DNA from: an uncultured Oscillospiraceae bacterium
GTDB lineage: Bacteria; Bacillota; Clostridia; Oscillospirales; Oscillospiraceae
NCBI GenBank assembly: GCA_900759385.1
Contig: CAAEUZ010000001.1
Span: 1-8,904 of the forward strand
Direction: 5' to 3'
Length of the DNA: 8,904 nucleotides
The position numbers and the translations under genes were made by a program. Below, piece by piece: positions 1 to 6,626 of this stretch; positions within the stretch are counted from its first letter, which is position 1, and each line of letters begins with the position of its first letter. The notes under the pieces were generated by a model. The model saw only the letters and a program-made list of their open reading frames with translations. It was not told where the DNA came from and searched no databases.

Positions 1-20
1 ACGCCGGTTCGGACCGGCGT
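1..20 (-). terminator. Perfect hairpin at window edge, possible rubrerythrin terminator
   Basis: An 8-bp perfect inverted repeat (ACGCCGGT / ACCGGCGT) closes a 4-base TCGG loop, 73 bases beyond the rubrerythrin stop codon. Any T-tract for a minus-strand transcript would lie before base 1, outside the window, and no T-tract follows on the plus strand. The terminator role is inferred from position only. Bases 21-92 show nothing else I can support. Confidence 0.35.
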
Positions 21-92
21 CCCGCTGCTTGCGGAAACAGACAATAAAGCTTACCGGCCACAGGCCGCGCTTATATGATGAATATCAAATTC

Positions 93-632
93 TCAGTAAT
101 TCTCGGCGCGCAGCTCGAAGTAAGCCTGCGGGTGGGCACATACCGGGCACACGACAGGGGCGGTGGGGCCGACATGGACGTGGCCGCAGTTGCGGCAGAC
201 CCAGACCTGATCGCCGATGCGGGAGAACACCTTGGCCTCCTCAATGTTCTTGAGCAGGGCGAGATAGCGCTCCTCGTGCAGCTTCTCGATGGCGGCAACG
301 CCTTCAAACTGCTTGGCCAGGGCCTCAAAGCCCTCCTCACGGGCGGTCTTGGCAAACTCGGCGTACATCTCGGTCCACTCGTAGTTCTCGCCCTCGGCGG
401 CCAGCTTGAGGTTCTCGGTGGTTGGGCCAACCTTGCCGCCGTGCAGCTGCTTGTACCAGAGCTTGGCGTGCTCCTTCTCGTTGGCGGAGGTCTCGGCGAA
501 GATGGCGGCTATCTGCTCGTAGCCGTCTTTCTTGGCCTGGGAGGAATAATACTCGTACTTTACGCGGGCCTGGCTCTCGCCGGCAAAGGCGGTCTCGAGG
601 TTTTTATAAGTCTTGCTGTTTTTAAGTTCCAT
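93..632 (-). CDS. rbr: Rubrerythrin (diiron plus rubredoxin-type iron centre)
   Basis: A 179-residue cytoplasmic non-haem iron protein that in anaerobes reduces hydrogen peroxide, taking electrons from rubredoxin or NADH-linked reductases. The N-terminal ferritin-like four-helix domain (about 1-135) carries the expected carboxylate/histidine ligands: E19, the ExxH pair E52-H55, E85 and E88, and E116-H119. The C-terminal rubredoxin-like domain (about 140-179) has two CxxC knuckles, C146/C149 and C162/C165. Length is normal for the family. I chose the ATG at 632, not the upstream in-frame ATG at 662, because AAGGAGG (641-647) sits 8 bases before it and family alignments start at MELKNSKT. It appears monocistronic and is divergent from the lipoprotein gene. 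I saw no convincing PerR box. Confidence 0.96.
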   Translation of the reverse strand: MELKNSKTYKNLETAFAGESQARVKYEYYSSQAKKDGYEQIAAIFAETSANEKEHAKLWYKQLHGGKVGPTTENLKLAAEGENYEWTEMYAEFAKTAREEGFEALAKQFEGVAAIEKLHEERYLALLKNIEEAKVFSRIGDQVWVCRNCGHVHVGPTAPVVCPVCAHPQAYFELRAENY

Positions 633-666
633 GATTTCAGCCTCCTTGGCTTTATAGTGCATATTT

Positions 667-694
667 ATCTTATACGTTTTTTGAAAAAAAGCAA
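667..694 (-). promoter_or_regulatory. Probable sigma-A type promoter of rubrerythrin
   Basis: On the minus strand, TTGCTT (689-694) and TAAGAT (667-672) are separated by 16 bases of T/A runs. The predicted start is near 660, giving a leader of about 28 bases that contains the AAGGAGG ribosome binding site. The boxes are fair matches, and the A/T-rich spacer makes exact placement uncertain. Confidence 0.5.
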
Positions 695-794
695 GTGTAT
701 TCTGTTAATTTAAGTCCAGAGCAGTTAAAATTCCGAGGTATAACTTATGCTTCAGCGCGCATAATAGCGTGGAGAACTTATTCGGAGGGATAGC

Positions 795-1004
795 ATGAAG
801 AAGAAACTGGCAATAGCGCTGGCCTGTGCGGCTCTGCTTGCCGCCTTTGCGGGATGCGGCGATGTCGATGACGGAATGGTGACTGACGCCCCCAGCGGAA
901 CGCCTGTGCATACCGCCGCGCACGGCACAACGGTTACTCCTGACGTGCCCGCGGCCAGCGGCGCCGGCATAACGGCCGCCCCCAGCATGGCTCCGGCGGA
1001 TTGA
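795..1004 (+). CDS. Small predicted lipoprotein, function unknown
   Basis: A 69-residue product. It starts with a lipoprotein signal: three Lys after Met, a hydrophobic core (about 5-18) and a lipobox ending FAGC, with C21 as the likely lipidated residue. The mature part (about 49 residues) begins with acidic residues (GDVDDG) and then is rich in Thr, Ala, Pro and Ser, looking like an unfolded tether; no known domain is visible. GGAGG (784-788) lies 6 bases before the ATG, which supports translation. The gene stands alone, divergent from rubrerythrin and followed by a terminator. I do not recognise a family. It could be a short surface lipoprotein or the remains of a longer one. The signal peptide and ribosome binding site make it more than a chance frame. 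Confidence 0.65.
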   Translation: MKKKLAIALACAALLAAFAGCGDVDDGMVTDAPSGTPVHTAAHGTTVTPDVPAASGAGITAAPSMAPAD

Positions 1005-1022
1005 ATCCTCAGCGCAGAGAGG

Positions 1023-1055
1023 AAAATGCAGCAGTGGAGAACTGTTGCATTTTTC
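1023..1055. terminator. Hairpin terminator after the small lipoprotein gene
   Basis: The AAAATGCAGCAGT arm (1023-1035) pairs with ACTGTTGCATTTT (1041-1053) as a 13-bp stem with one G-T wobble around a GGAGA loop. The plus side runs into TTTTT (1050-1054) and the other side begins with AAAA, so it could act in both directions. Outer GCGC arms (1012-1015 and 1059-1062) extend the symmetry. It would isolate the lipoprotein gene from the HD-domain gene downstream. Confidence 0.7.
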
Positions 1056-1108
1056 TCCGCGCCGTAGTATTATTTGCTTATCCATCAGCGAAACAGGAGG
1101 TAAGAGAT

Positions 1109-1651
1109 ATGAGCTACATACCCACGCCGGAACAGGCGCTGGAGCTTGTCAAACGCTATAACAAAGAGCAATTCCACGTGCAGCACGCCGAGACTGTGGG
1201 CAAGGTCATGGGCGAAATAGCCAAGACCTATGACCCGGGCAACGAGGATTACTGGCGCGCCGTGGGCATACTCCACGATATAGATTACGAACAGTGGCCG
1301 GAGAAACACTGCGTCAGGGCGCAGAGCCTGCTCAAGGAGCTGGACGTGGACGACACCGTCATCCATGCAGTGTGCAGCCACGGTTACGGCCTGGTCTGCG
1401 ACGTAGAGCCCACGCGGCAGATGGAGAAGTTCCTCTTCGCCGTGGACGAGTTTACGGGACTCATCTGGGCCGCCGCCAAGATGCGCCCCACGGGCTATGA
1501 CGGCATGGAAGTCAAGAGCGTGATGAAGAAGTTCAAGGACAAGGGTTTCGCCGCCGGCTGCTCCCGCGATGTCATTAAAAAGGGCGCGGAGATGCTCGGC
1601 ATGGAGGTAAAGGACCTTGCACAGATAACTCTCGACGCCATGAAGGCCTGA
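1109..1651 (+). CDS. HD-domain metal-dependent phosphohydrolase, substrate unknown
   Basis: A 180-residue soluble protein of the HD superfamily, whose members use metal-binding His and Asp residues to hydrolyse phosphate esters of nucleotides or similar substrates. The pattern H...HD...H...D is visible: H26 in the first helix, H56-D57 in GILHDIDYEQW, H86 and H91 in the IHAVCSHGYG segment, and D113 in FAVDEF. The start is set by AGGAGG (1095-1100), 8 bases before the ATG at 1109; a longer frame reaches back to 1001 but crosses the terminator hairpin. The protein is a single domain without regulatory or membrane parts, and the context (isolated between two terminators) does not point to a substrate. 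It resembles the small HD hydrolases widely annotated in Clostridia as HDIG-type proteins. Confidence 0.88.
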   Translation: MSYIPTPEQALELVKRYNKEQFHVQHAETVGKVMGEIAKTYDPGNEDYWRAVGILHDIDYEQWPEKHCVRAQSLLKELDVDDTVIHAVCSHGYGLVCDVEPTRQMEKFLFAVDEFTGLIWAAAKMRPTGYDGMEVKSVMKKFKDKGFAAGCSRDVIKKGAEMLGMEVKDLAQITLDAMKA

Positions 1652-1683
1652 ACTGCAAGCTTTGTGTGCATTTGGGTGCAACG

Positions 1684-1715
1684 AAAAAAGAGGACGGTCA
1701 AACCGTCCTCTTTTT
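1684..1715. terminator. Bidirectional terminator between convergent genes
   Basis: GAGGACGGT (1690-1698) pairs perfectly with ACCGTCCTC (1702-1710) around a CAA loop. It is followed by TTTTT (1711-1715) on the plus strand and by six T on the minus strand (complement of 1684-1689). It ends the HD-domain gene from the left and dapB from the right, only a few bases beyond the dapB stop codon. Confidence 0.93.
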
Positions 1716-1719
1716 GTTT

Positions 1720-2481
1720 TTACAGGTCTCCCAGCAGATCGTCCATATCGTACAGGCCCGGGGTCTTGACCGTGGCGATGTACTTGGCGGCGGCGATGGC
1801 GCCGGAGGCGAACACGTCGCGGCTGAGAGCCTCGTGCTTGAGCGTGAACACCTCGTCCGGGCCGGCAAATATGACCTCGTGCTCGCCGACTATGGTGCCG
1901 CCGCGGATTGAGGAGATGCCTATCTCCTCCCGGCGGCGCTTCTGGCGCACGCTGTGGCGCTCGTATACATACTCGGGAGTATAGGGCAGGCCCTCCGCCG
2001 CGGCGTCGGCCAGCATGAGCGCGGTGCCGCTGGGCGCGTCCAGCTTGCGGTTGTGGTGGCGCTCCAGTATCTCCACATCGAAGTTTTCACCCAGCACGCC
2101 AGCGGCCCGGCGCACGAGCCGCATCATCAGGTTCACGCCGAGAGACATATTCCCGCTCTTGAAGAGGGGGACCTTTTTGCTTGCAGCGTCAATCTCCGCG
2201 AGCTGAGCATCGGAGTAACCGGTGGTGCACAGCACGGCGGGGATCTGCCGCTCCACGCACCAGTCCAGCAGCGCCGTGAGATTGGCGGGGTTGGAGAAGT
2301 CTATGACCGCGTCGGCCTCGCCGGCGTATTCGGCGGGGGAGGAGTAGACGGGGAAGCCGTTCCTGCAGGCAGGGGTGCGGTTAAAGCCGCAGGGTATCTC
2401 CACGTCCTCCATGCCGGAGCAGAGATTGACCACGCTCTGCCCCATGTGGCCGTTGCAGCCGGAGACGATTATCTTCAGCAT
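1720..2481 (-). CDS. dapB: 4-hydroxy-tetrahydrodipicolinate reductase
   Basis: A 253-residue cytoplasmic enzyme that reduces the DapA product with NAD(P)H to tetrahydrodipicolinate, on the way to diaminopimelate (peptidoglycan, spore dipicolinate) and lysine. The Rossmann nucleotide-binding loop is G8-C-N-G11-H-M-G14. The family signature EILERHHNRKLDAPSGTA spans 137-154, with H142 and K146 at the positions of the catalytic His/Lys and the substrate-binding SGT loop at 151-153. Length fits the shorter Gram-positive forms. It is the last gene of the asd-dapA-dapB group, starting 18 bases after dapA. Its ribosome binding site (AAAGG, 2489-2493, 7 bases before ATG) follows the dapA stop almost at once, which suggests translational coupling. 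The bidirectional terminator ends the operon. Confidence 0.97.
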   Translation of the reverse strand: MLKIIVSGCNGHMGQSVVNLCSGMEDVEIPCGFNRTPACRNGFPVYSSPAEYAGEADAVIDFSNPANLTALLDWCVERQIPAVLCTTGYSDAQLAEIDAASKKVPLFKSGNMSLGVNLMMRLVRRAAGVLGENFDVEILERHHNRKLDAPSGTALMLADAAAEGLPYTPEYVYERHSVRQKRRREEIGISSIRGGTIVGEHEVIFAGPDEVFTLKHEALSRDVFASGAIAAAKYIATVKTPGLYDMDDLLGDL

Positions 2482-2499
2482 GATTTTGCCTTTCTCCGC

Positions 2500-3393
2500 T
2501 TATACGGTCTTGAGGCCCACGCCGTGCATGCTCTCGATGAGCTTTGCCTTGGTGTCCTCCGCCATGTCCACCAGCGGGAGGCGGAACTTGCCCACGTTCA
2601 TGCCGGCGAGGTTCATCGCCGTCTTGACGGGGATGGGGTTGGTCTCGATAAACAGCTTGTCGAAGAAGTCGGCGAGCTTGAAGTACTGCTCCGTAGCGGC
2701 CTTGAAGTCGCCGGCAAGACACAGGTCGCAGAGCCTGGCTACGTCGGCGGGGATAATGTTGGAGGCGACGGAGATAACGCCCATGGCGCCGAGGGCCATC
2801 ATGGCCACGGTGTCAGAGTCGTTGCCGGACCAGAATACCAGGTCGTCGCCGCACATGCTGCGCGTGAGCGAGTACTCGGCGATGTTGCCGCTGGCCTCCT
2901 TGACGCCGACAATGTTCGGATGCTTGCTGAGGGCCTTGTAGGTGGCGGGCTTGATGCCGATACCGGTGCGGCCGGGGACGTTATAGAGGATCATGGGCAC
3001 GTTCACGCGGTCGGCGACATAGGTGAAGTGCTCGATGAGGCCCTTCTGGGTGGACTTATTGTAATATGGAGTGACCATGAGTATGCCGTCAGCTCCGGCA
3101 GCCTCGGCCTGCCTGGCCTGTTCAAGGGCGTGCTCGGTGTTGTAAGAGCCGACGCCTGCAATGACCTTCATGCGCCCGGCGCACTTTTCAACCGTGAGCT
3201 CGACGAGCTTGTTGTGTTCTTCCTCGGTATGCGTGGGGTTCTCGCCGGTCGTGCCGCAGACGAGTATGGCGCTGGTGCCGCCGGCGTACTGGAAGTCAAT
3301 GAGCTCGGCGTACTTGGCGTAATCTACCCCTGTGTCCGTAAACGGCGTGACGATGGCGGTGCAGGAGCCCGTGAAGATGGGTGTCTTGGCCAT
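2500..3393 (-). CDS. dapA: 4-hydroxy-tetrahydrodipicolinate synthase
   Basis: A 297-residue TIM-barrel aldolase that condenses pyruvate with aspartate semialdehyde, the committed step of the diaminopimelate/lysine branch. The Schiff-base lysine is K165 in IVGVKEASG. The catalytic triad elements are T49 (CGTTGEN, 46-52), Y137 (ILYNVPGRTG) and Y111 (TPYYN), and R142 follows in the substrate-carboxylate loop. Length and motif order are canonical. The start is supported by AAGGAGG (3404-3410), 10 bases before the ATG at 3393. Upstream lies a 249-base gap to asd, rich in inverted repeats; downstream dapB follows after 18 bases. Whether the enzyme is lysine-inhibited, as in many but not all bacteria, cannot be read here. 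Confidence 0.97.
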   Translation of the reverse strand: MAKTPIFTGSCTAIVTPFTDTGVDYAKYAELIDFQYAGGTSAILVCGTTGENPTHTEEEHNKLVELTVEKCAGRMKVIAGVGSYNTEHALEQARQAEAAGADGILMVTPYYNKSTQKGLIEHFTYVADRVNVPMILYNVPGRTGIGIKPATYKALSKHPNIVGVKEASGNIAEYSLTRSMCGDDLVFWSGNDSDTVAMMALGAMGVISVASNIIPADVARLCDLCLAGDFKAATEQYFKLADFFDKLFIETNPIPVKTAMNLAGMNVGKFRLPLVDMAEDTKAKLIESMHGVGLKTV

Positions 3394-3432
3394 GATTGCT
3401 TTTCCTCCTTTTTAGAGTAGTTATACATCGCG

Positions 3433-3468
3433 GCCTGCCGCTGGATGTCTTAACCTGCGGCGGCAGGC
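3433..3468 (-). promoter_or_regulatory. Strong hairpin in the dapA leader with an alternative fold
   Basis: GCCTGCCGC (3433-3441) and GCGGCAGGC (3460-3468) form a perfect 9-bp GC-rich stem about 40 bases before the dapA start. Within it, CCTGC (3454-3458) can instead pair with GCAGG (3463-3467) as a smaller hairpin that excludes the large one. No T-tract follows, so it is not a plain terminator. Switching between two folds is possible but unproven. Confidence 0.4.
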
Positions 3469-3524
3469 GGCGGGGAGCAACTTGAACGTGGGCTTTGTCC
3501 CCCCGGCCGTTGCGGCTTTGGGGC

Positions 3525-3542
3525 GGCCGTTATAAGACGGCC
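3525..3542. repeat. Inverted repeat in the asd-dapA gap, third copy nearby
   Basis: GGCCGT (3525-3530) and ACGGCC (3537-3542) flank TATAAG. A further GGCCGT copy lies at 3505-3510, so on the minus-strand transcript GGCCGT at 3542-3537 can pair with either of two ACGGCC segments. This gives mutually exclusive structures. Function is unknown. Confidence 0.35.
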
Positions 3543-3587
3543 TCAATATATGCCGGTATTTGAAGGGGACAGCTGGTAAAGGAAAGC

Positions 3588-3630
3588 CCGCCGGTGGGAC
3601 AAGAATAATGAAGATAAAGACCACCGGCGG
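3588..3630 (-). terminator. Long-loop hairpin after asd, weak terminator or attenuator candidate
   Basis: CCGCCGGTGG (3588-3597) and CCACCGGCGG (3621-3630) make a perfect 10-bp stem with a 23-base A/T-rich loop, just downstream of the asd stop codon. On the minus strand it is followed by GGGCTTTCCTTT, which is only a broken T-tract. It may reduce read-through from asd into dapA or protect the asd mRNA end. Confidence 0.45.
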
Positions 3631-3642
3631 ACGCAAATAAGC

Positions 3643-4728
3643 TTATTTCCTGGCTATATATCCCTCGGCGGTCAGCAGCTCGGCAAGCTCCACGGCTCCT
3701 CCGGCAGCGCCGCGCAGGGTGTTGTGGCTGAGGCAGACGAACTTGTAATCGTACTGCGTATCCGGCCGCAGGCGGCCGATGGAGATCTGCATGCCGCCCT
3801 CGTTCATGCGGTCGAGCCTGGTCTGCGGGCGGTCGGGCTCTTCGTAATATTTGAGGAACTGCTCCGGCGCGCTGGGGAGGCCCAGCTCCTGCGGACGGCC
3901 CTTATAGGAGGCCCAGACGGCCTTCATCTCGTCCATGGACGGGGTCTTGTCAAAGGAGCAGAACACGGCGGCCATGTGACCGTTCGAGGCGGGGACGCGC
4001 AGGCACTGAGCCGTGATGGCAGGCTTACCGGCGTTCTCAATGTGGTCTCCGGCCACGGAGCCCCAGACCTTGAGGGGTTCCTGCTCACTCTTCTCCTCCT
4101 CGCCGCCTATATAGGGGATGACGTTGTCCACCATTTCCGGCCAGGTCTCAAAGGTCTTGCCGGCGCCGGATATGGCCTGGTAGGTGCAGACGAGTATCTT
4201 GCTGAGTCCGTACTCGAGCCTGAGCGGGGAGAGAGCGGGGACGTAGCTCTGAATGGAGCAGTTGCTCTTTACAGCTATGAAGCCGCGCTGTGTGCCCAGG
4301 CGTTTTTTCTGCGCGGGGATGATCTCCAGGTGCTCGGGGTTTATCTCAGGGATGACCATGGGCACGTCCGGCGTCCAGCGGTTGGCGCTGTTGTTGGAGA
4401 CGACAGGCGTCTCGCTGCGGGCGTACTCCTCTTCAAGGGCCAGTATTTCTTCCTTCTTCATGTCCACTGCGGAGAAGACGAAGTCAACCTCGTTCGCGAC
4501 GCCCTTGACGTCTGCGGCGTCCTTGACGATTATTCCCTTGGCACAATCCGGCATGGGGACGTCGAGCGCCCAGCGCCTGCCGGCGGCTTCTTCATATGTC
4601 TTGCCTGCGCTGCGCGCGCTGGCCGCAATAACTTTGAGTTCGAACCAGGGGTGGTTGGCAATCAGGGTGACAAAGCGCTGGCCCACCATACCGGTGCCGC
4701 CTATAACGCCAACTTTAAGTTTCTCCAT
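3643..4728 (-). CDS. asd: Aspartate-semialdehyde dehydrogenase, archaeal/fungal-type subfamily
   Basis: A 361-residue cytoplasmic enzyme that reduces aspartyl phosphate to aspartate semialdehyde with NADPH, feeding DapA and the threonine/methionine branch. The N-terminal Rossmann motif is G10-G-T-G13-M-V-G16. The nucleophile is C157 in the SNCSIQ segment, and the substrate/catalytic residues R244 and H251 lie in QCLRVPASNGH. The DNVIPYIGGEEEK stretch (201-213), the VPMVIPEINPEHLE stretch and the SNCS active site fit the archaeal/fungal-like Asd subfamily rather than the classical enterobacterial form. The start at 4728 is chosen because GGAAGG (4736-4741) lies 7 bases upstream and the protein then begins directly before the nucleotide-binding strand; an upstream in-frame ATG at 4791 lacks support. 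First gene of the asd-dapA-dapB group, with its own promoter at 4875-4903 and a leader of about 140 bases. Confidence 0.95.
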   Translation of the reverse strand: MEKLKVGVIGGTGMVGQRFVTLIANHPWFELKVIAASARSAGKTYEEAAGRRWALDVPMPDCAKGIIVKDAADVKGVANEVDFVFSAVDMKKEEILALEEEYARSETPVVSNNSANRWTPDVPMVIPEINPEHLEIIPAQKKRLGTQRGFIAVKSNCSIQSYVPALSPLRLEYGLSKILVCTYQAISGAGKTFETWPEMVDNVIPYIGGEEEKSEQEPLKVWGSVAGDHIENAGKPAITAQCLRVPASNGHMAAVFCSFDKTPSMDEMKAVWASYKGRPQELGLPSAPEQFLKYYEEPDRPQTRLDRMNEGGMQISIGRLRPDTQYDYKFVCLSHNTLRGAAGGAVELAELLTAEGYIARK

Positions 4729-4798
4729 AGCAAGACCTTCCTTTCGCCATACGATAAGCCTATTCGTACGGGAGTTAAATAATGCCGCCAAGCCGAAC

Positions 4799-4827
4799 TT
4801 GCAATTACGCCTGCCTGCGGCTATAAT
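4799..4827 (+). promoter_or_regulatory. Sigma-A type promoter for the spoIID-like gene and queA
   Basis: TTGCAA (4799-4804), a 17-base spacer and a perfect TATAAT (4822-4827) predict a start near 4834, about 105 bases before the spoIID-like ATG. It faces the asd promoter, so the transcripts would overlap by about 35 bases. Confidence 0.65.
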
Positions 4828-4843
4828 AGGGCATGGCCTGTCG

Positions 4844-4868
4844 AAGGCCGGCGAATTGGCCCGGCTTT
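4844..4868 (+). terminator. Possible attenuator hairpin in the spoIID-like leader
   Basis: GCCGG (4847-4851) pairs with CCGGC (4861-4865). AA/TT pairs extend the stem past a bulged G, and the T-rich stretch TTTCTATTTATATT follows. The stem is short and may be fortuitous, but it lies between the plus-strand promoter and the first gene. It also covers the predicted start of the opposing asd transcript. Confidence 0.3.
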
Positions 4869-4874
4869 CTATTT

Positions 4875-4903
4875 ATATTACCACTAAACCGCCTTTTAGT
4901 CAA
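4875..4903 (-). promoter_or_regulatory. Promoter of asd (lysine/diaminopimelate operon)
   Basis: On the minus strand TTGACT (4898-4903), a 17-base spacer and TAATAT (4875-4880) give a good sigma-A match, with a predicted start near 4868 and a leader of about 140 bases. I see no lysine-riboswitch or T-box signature in that leader. Confidence 0.7.
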
Positions 4904-4938
4904 TAAATCGTTAAAATGTGAACAGTAAGGGTGACCAG

Positions 4939-6612
4939 ATGAAAACAGCTGCTGGCAGAAAAATACTTACGGCGTCGCTCGCCTTGCTTCTTGCGTTCGC
5001 CGCATGCACCGGTGCAGCGGCGGACGGCGGGCTCTGCATAAACGGCTCCCTCCAGCCGGGAGGGCTTGACGGCCTCTACGTGACCGGCTCCGGGGGCCTG
5101 GGGCAGCTGACGGGAGAGCGCGCCTATGTCCTCACCGGCGACGGGCTCACACAGCTCGGCGGCGGAGACGCGACGGTGCCGGAGGGAGACCCGGAGCACC
5201 TGTCCGTGACAGACACCATACCGCTGGACTACGACAAAGTCCGCGTCGCGCTGTATTATTATGCAGCCGAGAGCAGCATACGCAACCCGACGCTGGAGTA
5301 CGCCAACCTGGAAAATGAGATTGGCAGCGGCTATGACTTCGGCTACTATGATTCCTCGCGCCAATTTCACGCACTCGGCGGCACGGACGAGACGCGCATA
5401 ACCATGGTCATGGACCGGACGGTTAACACGCCCGGAGGCACGGTGGGATGTTACCATATCAGGCTCAGGGGGACATACGACGGCTTTGAAGAGGCAGCTG
5501 CAGCAGCCGGTGCCTATGCGGGCGGCTTCCCGGCTTACTATGATGGTGAGTTCTATGCCCTGGCTGGGGAGTATGAGTCCGCATCTGAAGCACAGAGCGC
5601 TCTTGATGCTTCCGGGCTGGACGGAGAGGTGTTCACCGCCAGCAGCCGCTGCGTGACCGTGACCCGCACGGCTGACGCCGGCATACTCTTTGAGTTCGAC
5701 TGTGGAAGCGAGCTCAGCCTGGCCATTGAGCCGCGCGGCGAAGACACGCTCACCTGGTTCAAGGGCTATACCTATCGCGGCGGATTTGAGTATACGCGCC
5801 GTGACGGGGGAGAGCTGACAGTCATCAATGTGGTGGATATTGAGGACTACGTCAAGGGCGTGCTTCCCTATGAGATGAGCGGCAGCTGGCCTCTGGAGGC
5901 CCTGAAGGCCCAGGCCATGTGTGCCAGGACCTATGCCGCCAGCCACTTTGACAGTATGAGTACATACGACTGTGACGTCACAAACGATACTTACAGTCAG
6001 GTGTACCGCGGCACGAACGCCTCCACCTCCGCCACGGATGCCGCTGTTGAGGCTACTGCGGGGCTTTATATAACATATGACGGCGAACTCATAGACGCCA
6101 TGTACTGCTCTTCCAACGGAGGCGGCACGGAGGACAGCGAAAACGTGATGGCGAATGCCATGCCCTACCTGCGCGGCAGGATTGATCCCTACGAGGCGGC
6201 TGCGGACAGCCTGAACTCCTACAGTTCATGGAGCAAGACGCTCAGCGGCTCCGCCGTCGCGGCGGCGGTTAACCGCTACGGCTATACGCTCTATGACGTG
6301 GTGGATATAGAGACCGAGCTCTCACCCAGCGGGAATGTGGTCGGCATTACCTTCACCGATTCCGCCGGGCGTGAGGCCGGGTTTACCCGCAATAACTGCT
6401 ATATAATCGCCAGCAGCGCGCTGGGGCTCAACAGCATACGCTTTGACGTGTCGTCATCCGGCGGCAGCTTTACCTTTACCGGGTCCGGCTGGGGACACAA
6501 TCTTGGCATGAGCCAGTACGGCGCGTACGCCATGGCAAATACCTATGGCTTTACCTATGACCAGATCATAAACTTCTATTTTACGGGTGTCGCGCTCAGC
6601 CGCGGCGTCTGA
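4939..6612 (+). CDS. SpoIID/LytB-domain exported protein with SPOR-like region
   Basis: A 557-residue exported protein. SpoIID-family proteins are lytic transglycosylases that cleave stem-peptide-free glycan, notably during engulfment in sporulation. The N-terminus is a signal peptide (hydrophobic about 9-22, cleavage near the AAAD segment; an AFAAC lipobox-like alternative at C23 is less likely). Residues about 200-242 resemble a SPOR peptidoglycan-binding repeat. The SpoIID domain (about 290-553) shows IEDYVKGVLPYEM with E312 as the expected catalytic Glu, EALKAQAMCARTYA, and the closing GSGWGHNLGMSQYGA (515-529). The ATG at 4939 has AAGGG (4927-4931) 7 bases upstream; the in-frame GTG at 4918 has no ribosome binding site. 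It is longer than B. subtilis SpoIID (about 340), so it may be a paralogue acting in vegetative wall remodelling. It is cotranscribed with queA, whose start is 14 bases beyond its stop. Confidence 0.9.
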   Translation: MKTAAGRKILTASLALLLAFAACTGAAADGGLCINGSLQPGGLDGLYVTGSGGLGQLTGERAYVLTGDGLTQLGGGDATVPEGDPEHLSVTDTIPLDYDKVRVALYYYAAESSIRNPTLEYANLENEIGSGYDFGYYDSSRQFHALGGTDETRITMVMDRTVNTPGGTVGCYHIRLRGTYDGFEEAAAAAGAYAGGFPAYYDGEFYALAGEYESASEAQSALDASGLDGEVFTASSRCVTVTRTADAGILFEFDCGSELSLAIEPRGEDTLTWFKGYTYRGGFEYTRRDGGELTVINVVDIEDYVKGVLPYEMSGSWPLEALKAQAMCARTYAASHFDSMSTYDCDVTNDTYSQVYRGTNASTSATDAAVEATAGLYITYDGELIDAMYCSSNGGGTEDSENVMANAMPYLRGRIDPYEAAADSLNSYSSWSKTLSGSAVAAAVNRYGYTLYDVVDIETELSPSGNVVGITFTDSAGREAGFTRNNCYIIASSALGLNSIRFDVSSSGGSFTFTGSGWGHNLGMSQYGAYAMANTYGFTYDQIINFYFTGVALSRGV

Positions 6613-6626
6613 AAGAGGCCTTGCAA

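Noticed and set aside
1954..3420. Very long plus-strand open frame (488 codons) opposite dapB and dapA
   Set aside because: It is antisense to two well-recognised enzymes, has low-complexity Val/Gly/His-rich translation, no ribosome binding site and no known domain. High-GC coding DNA commonly leaves such mirror frames.
3421..3636. Minus-strand 71-codon frame between asd and dapA
   Set aside because: No ribosome binding site, Pro/Arg-rich low-quality translation, and it runs through all three hairpins of the gap.
3394..3642. Lysine riboswitch or T-box in the dapA leader
   Set aside because: Neither the lysine-riboswitch core segments nor the T-box GGTGGNACCGCG motif appears on the transcribed strand; the GGTGG seen is part of a simple stem.
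3724..4782. Plus-strand open frame of 352 codons opposite asd
   Set aside because: Mirror frame of asd, with no start signal and no family resemblance.
4900..5946. Minus-strand open frame of 348 codons opposite the spoIID-like gene
   Set aside because: Mirror frame of a clear SpoIID-domain protein; no ribosome binding site or recognised motif.
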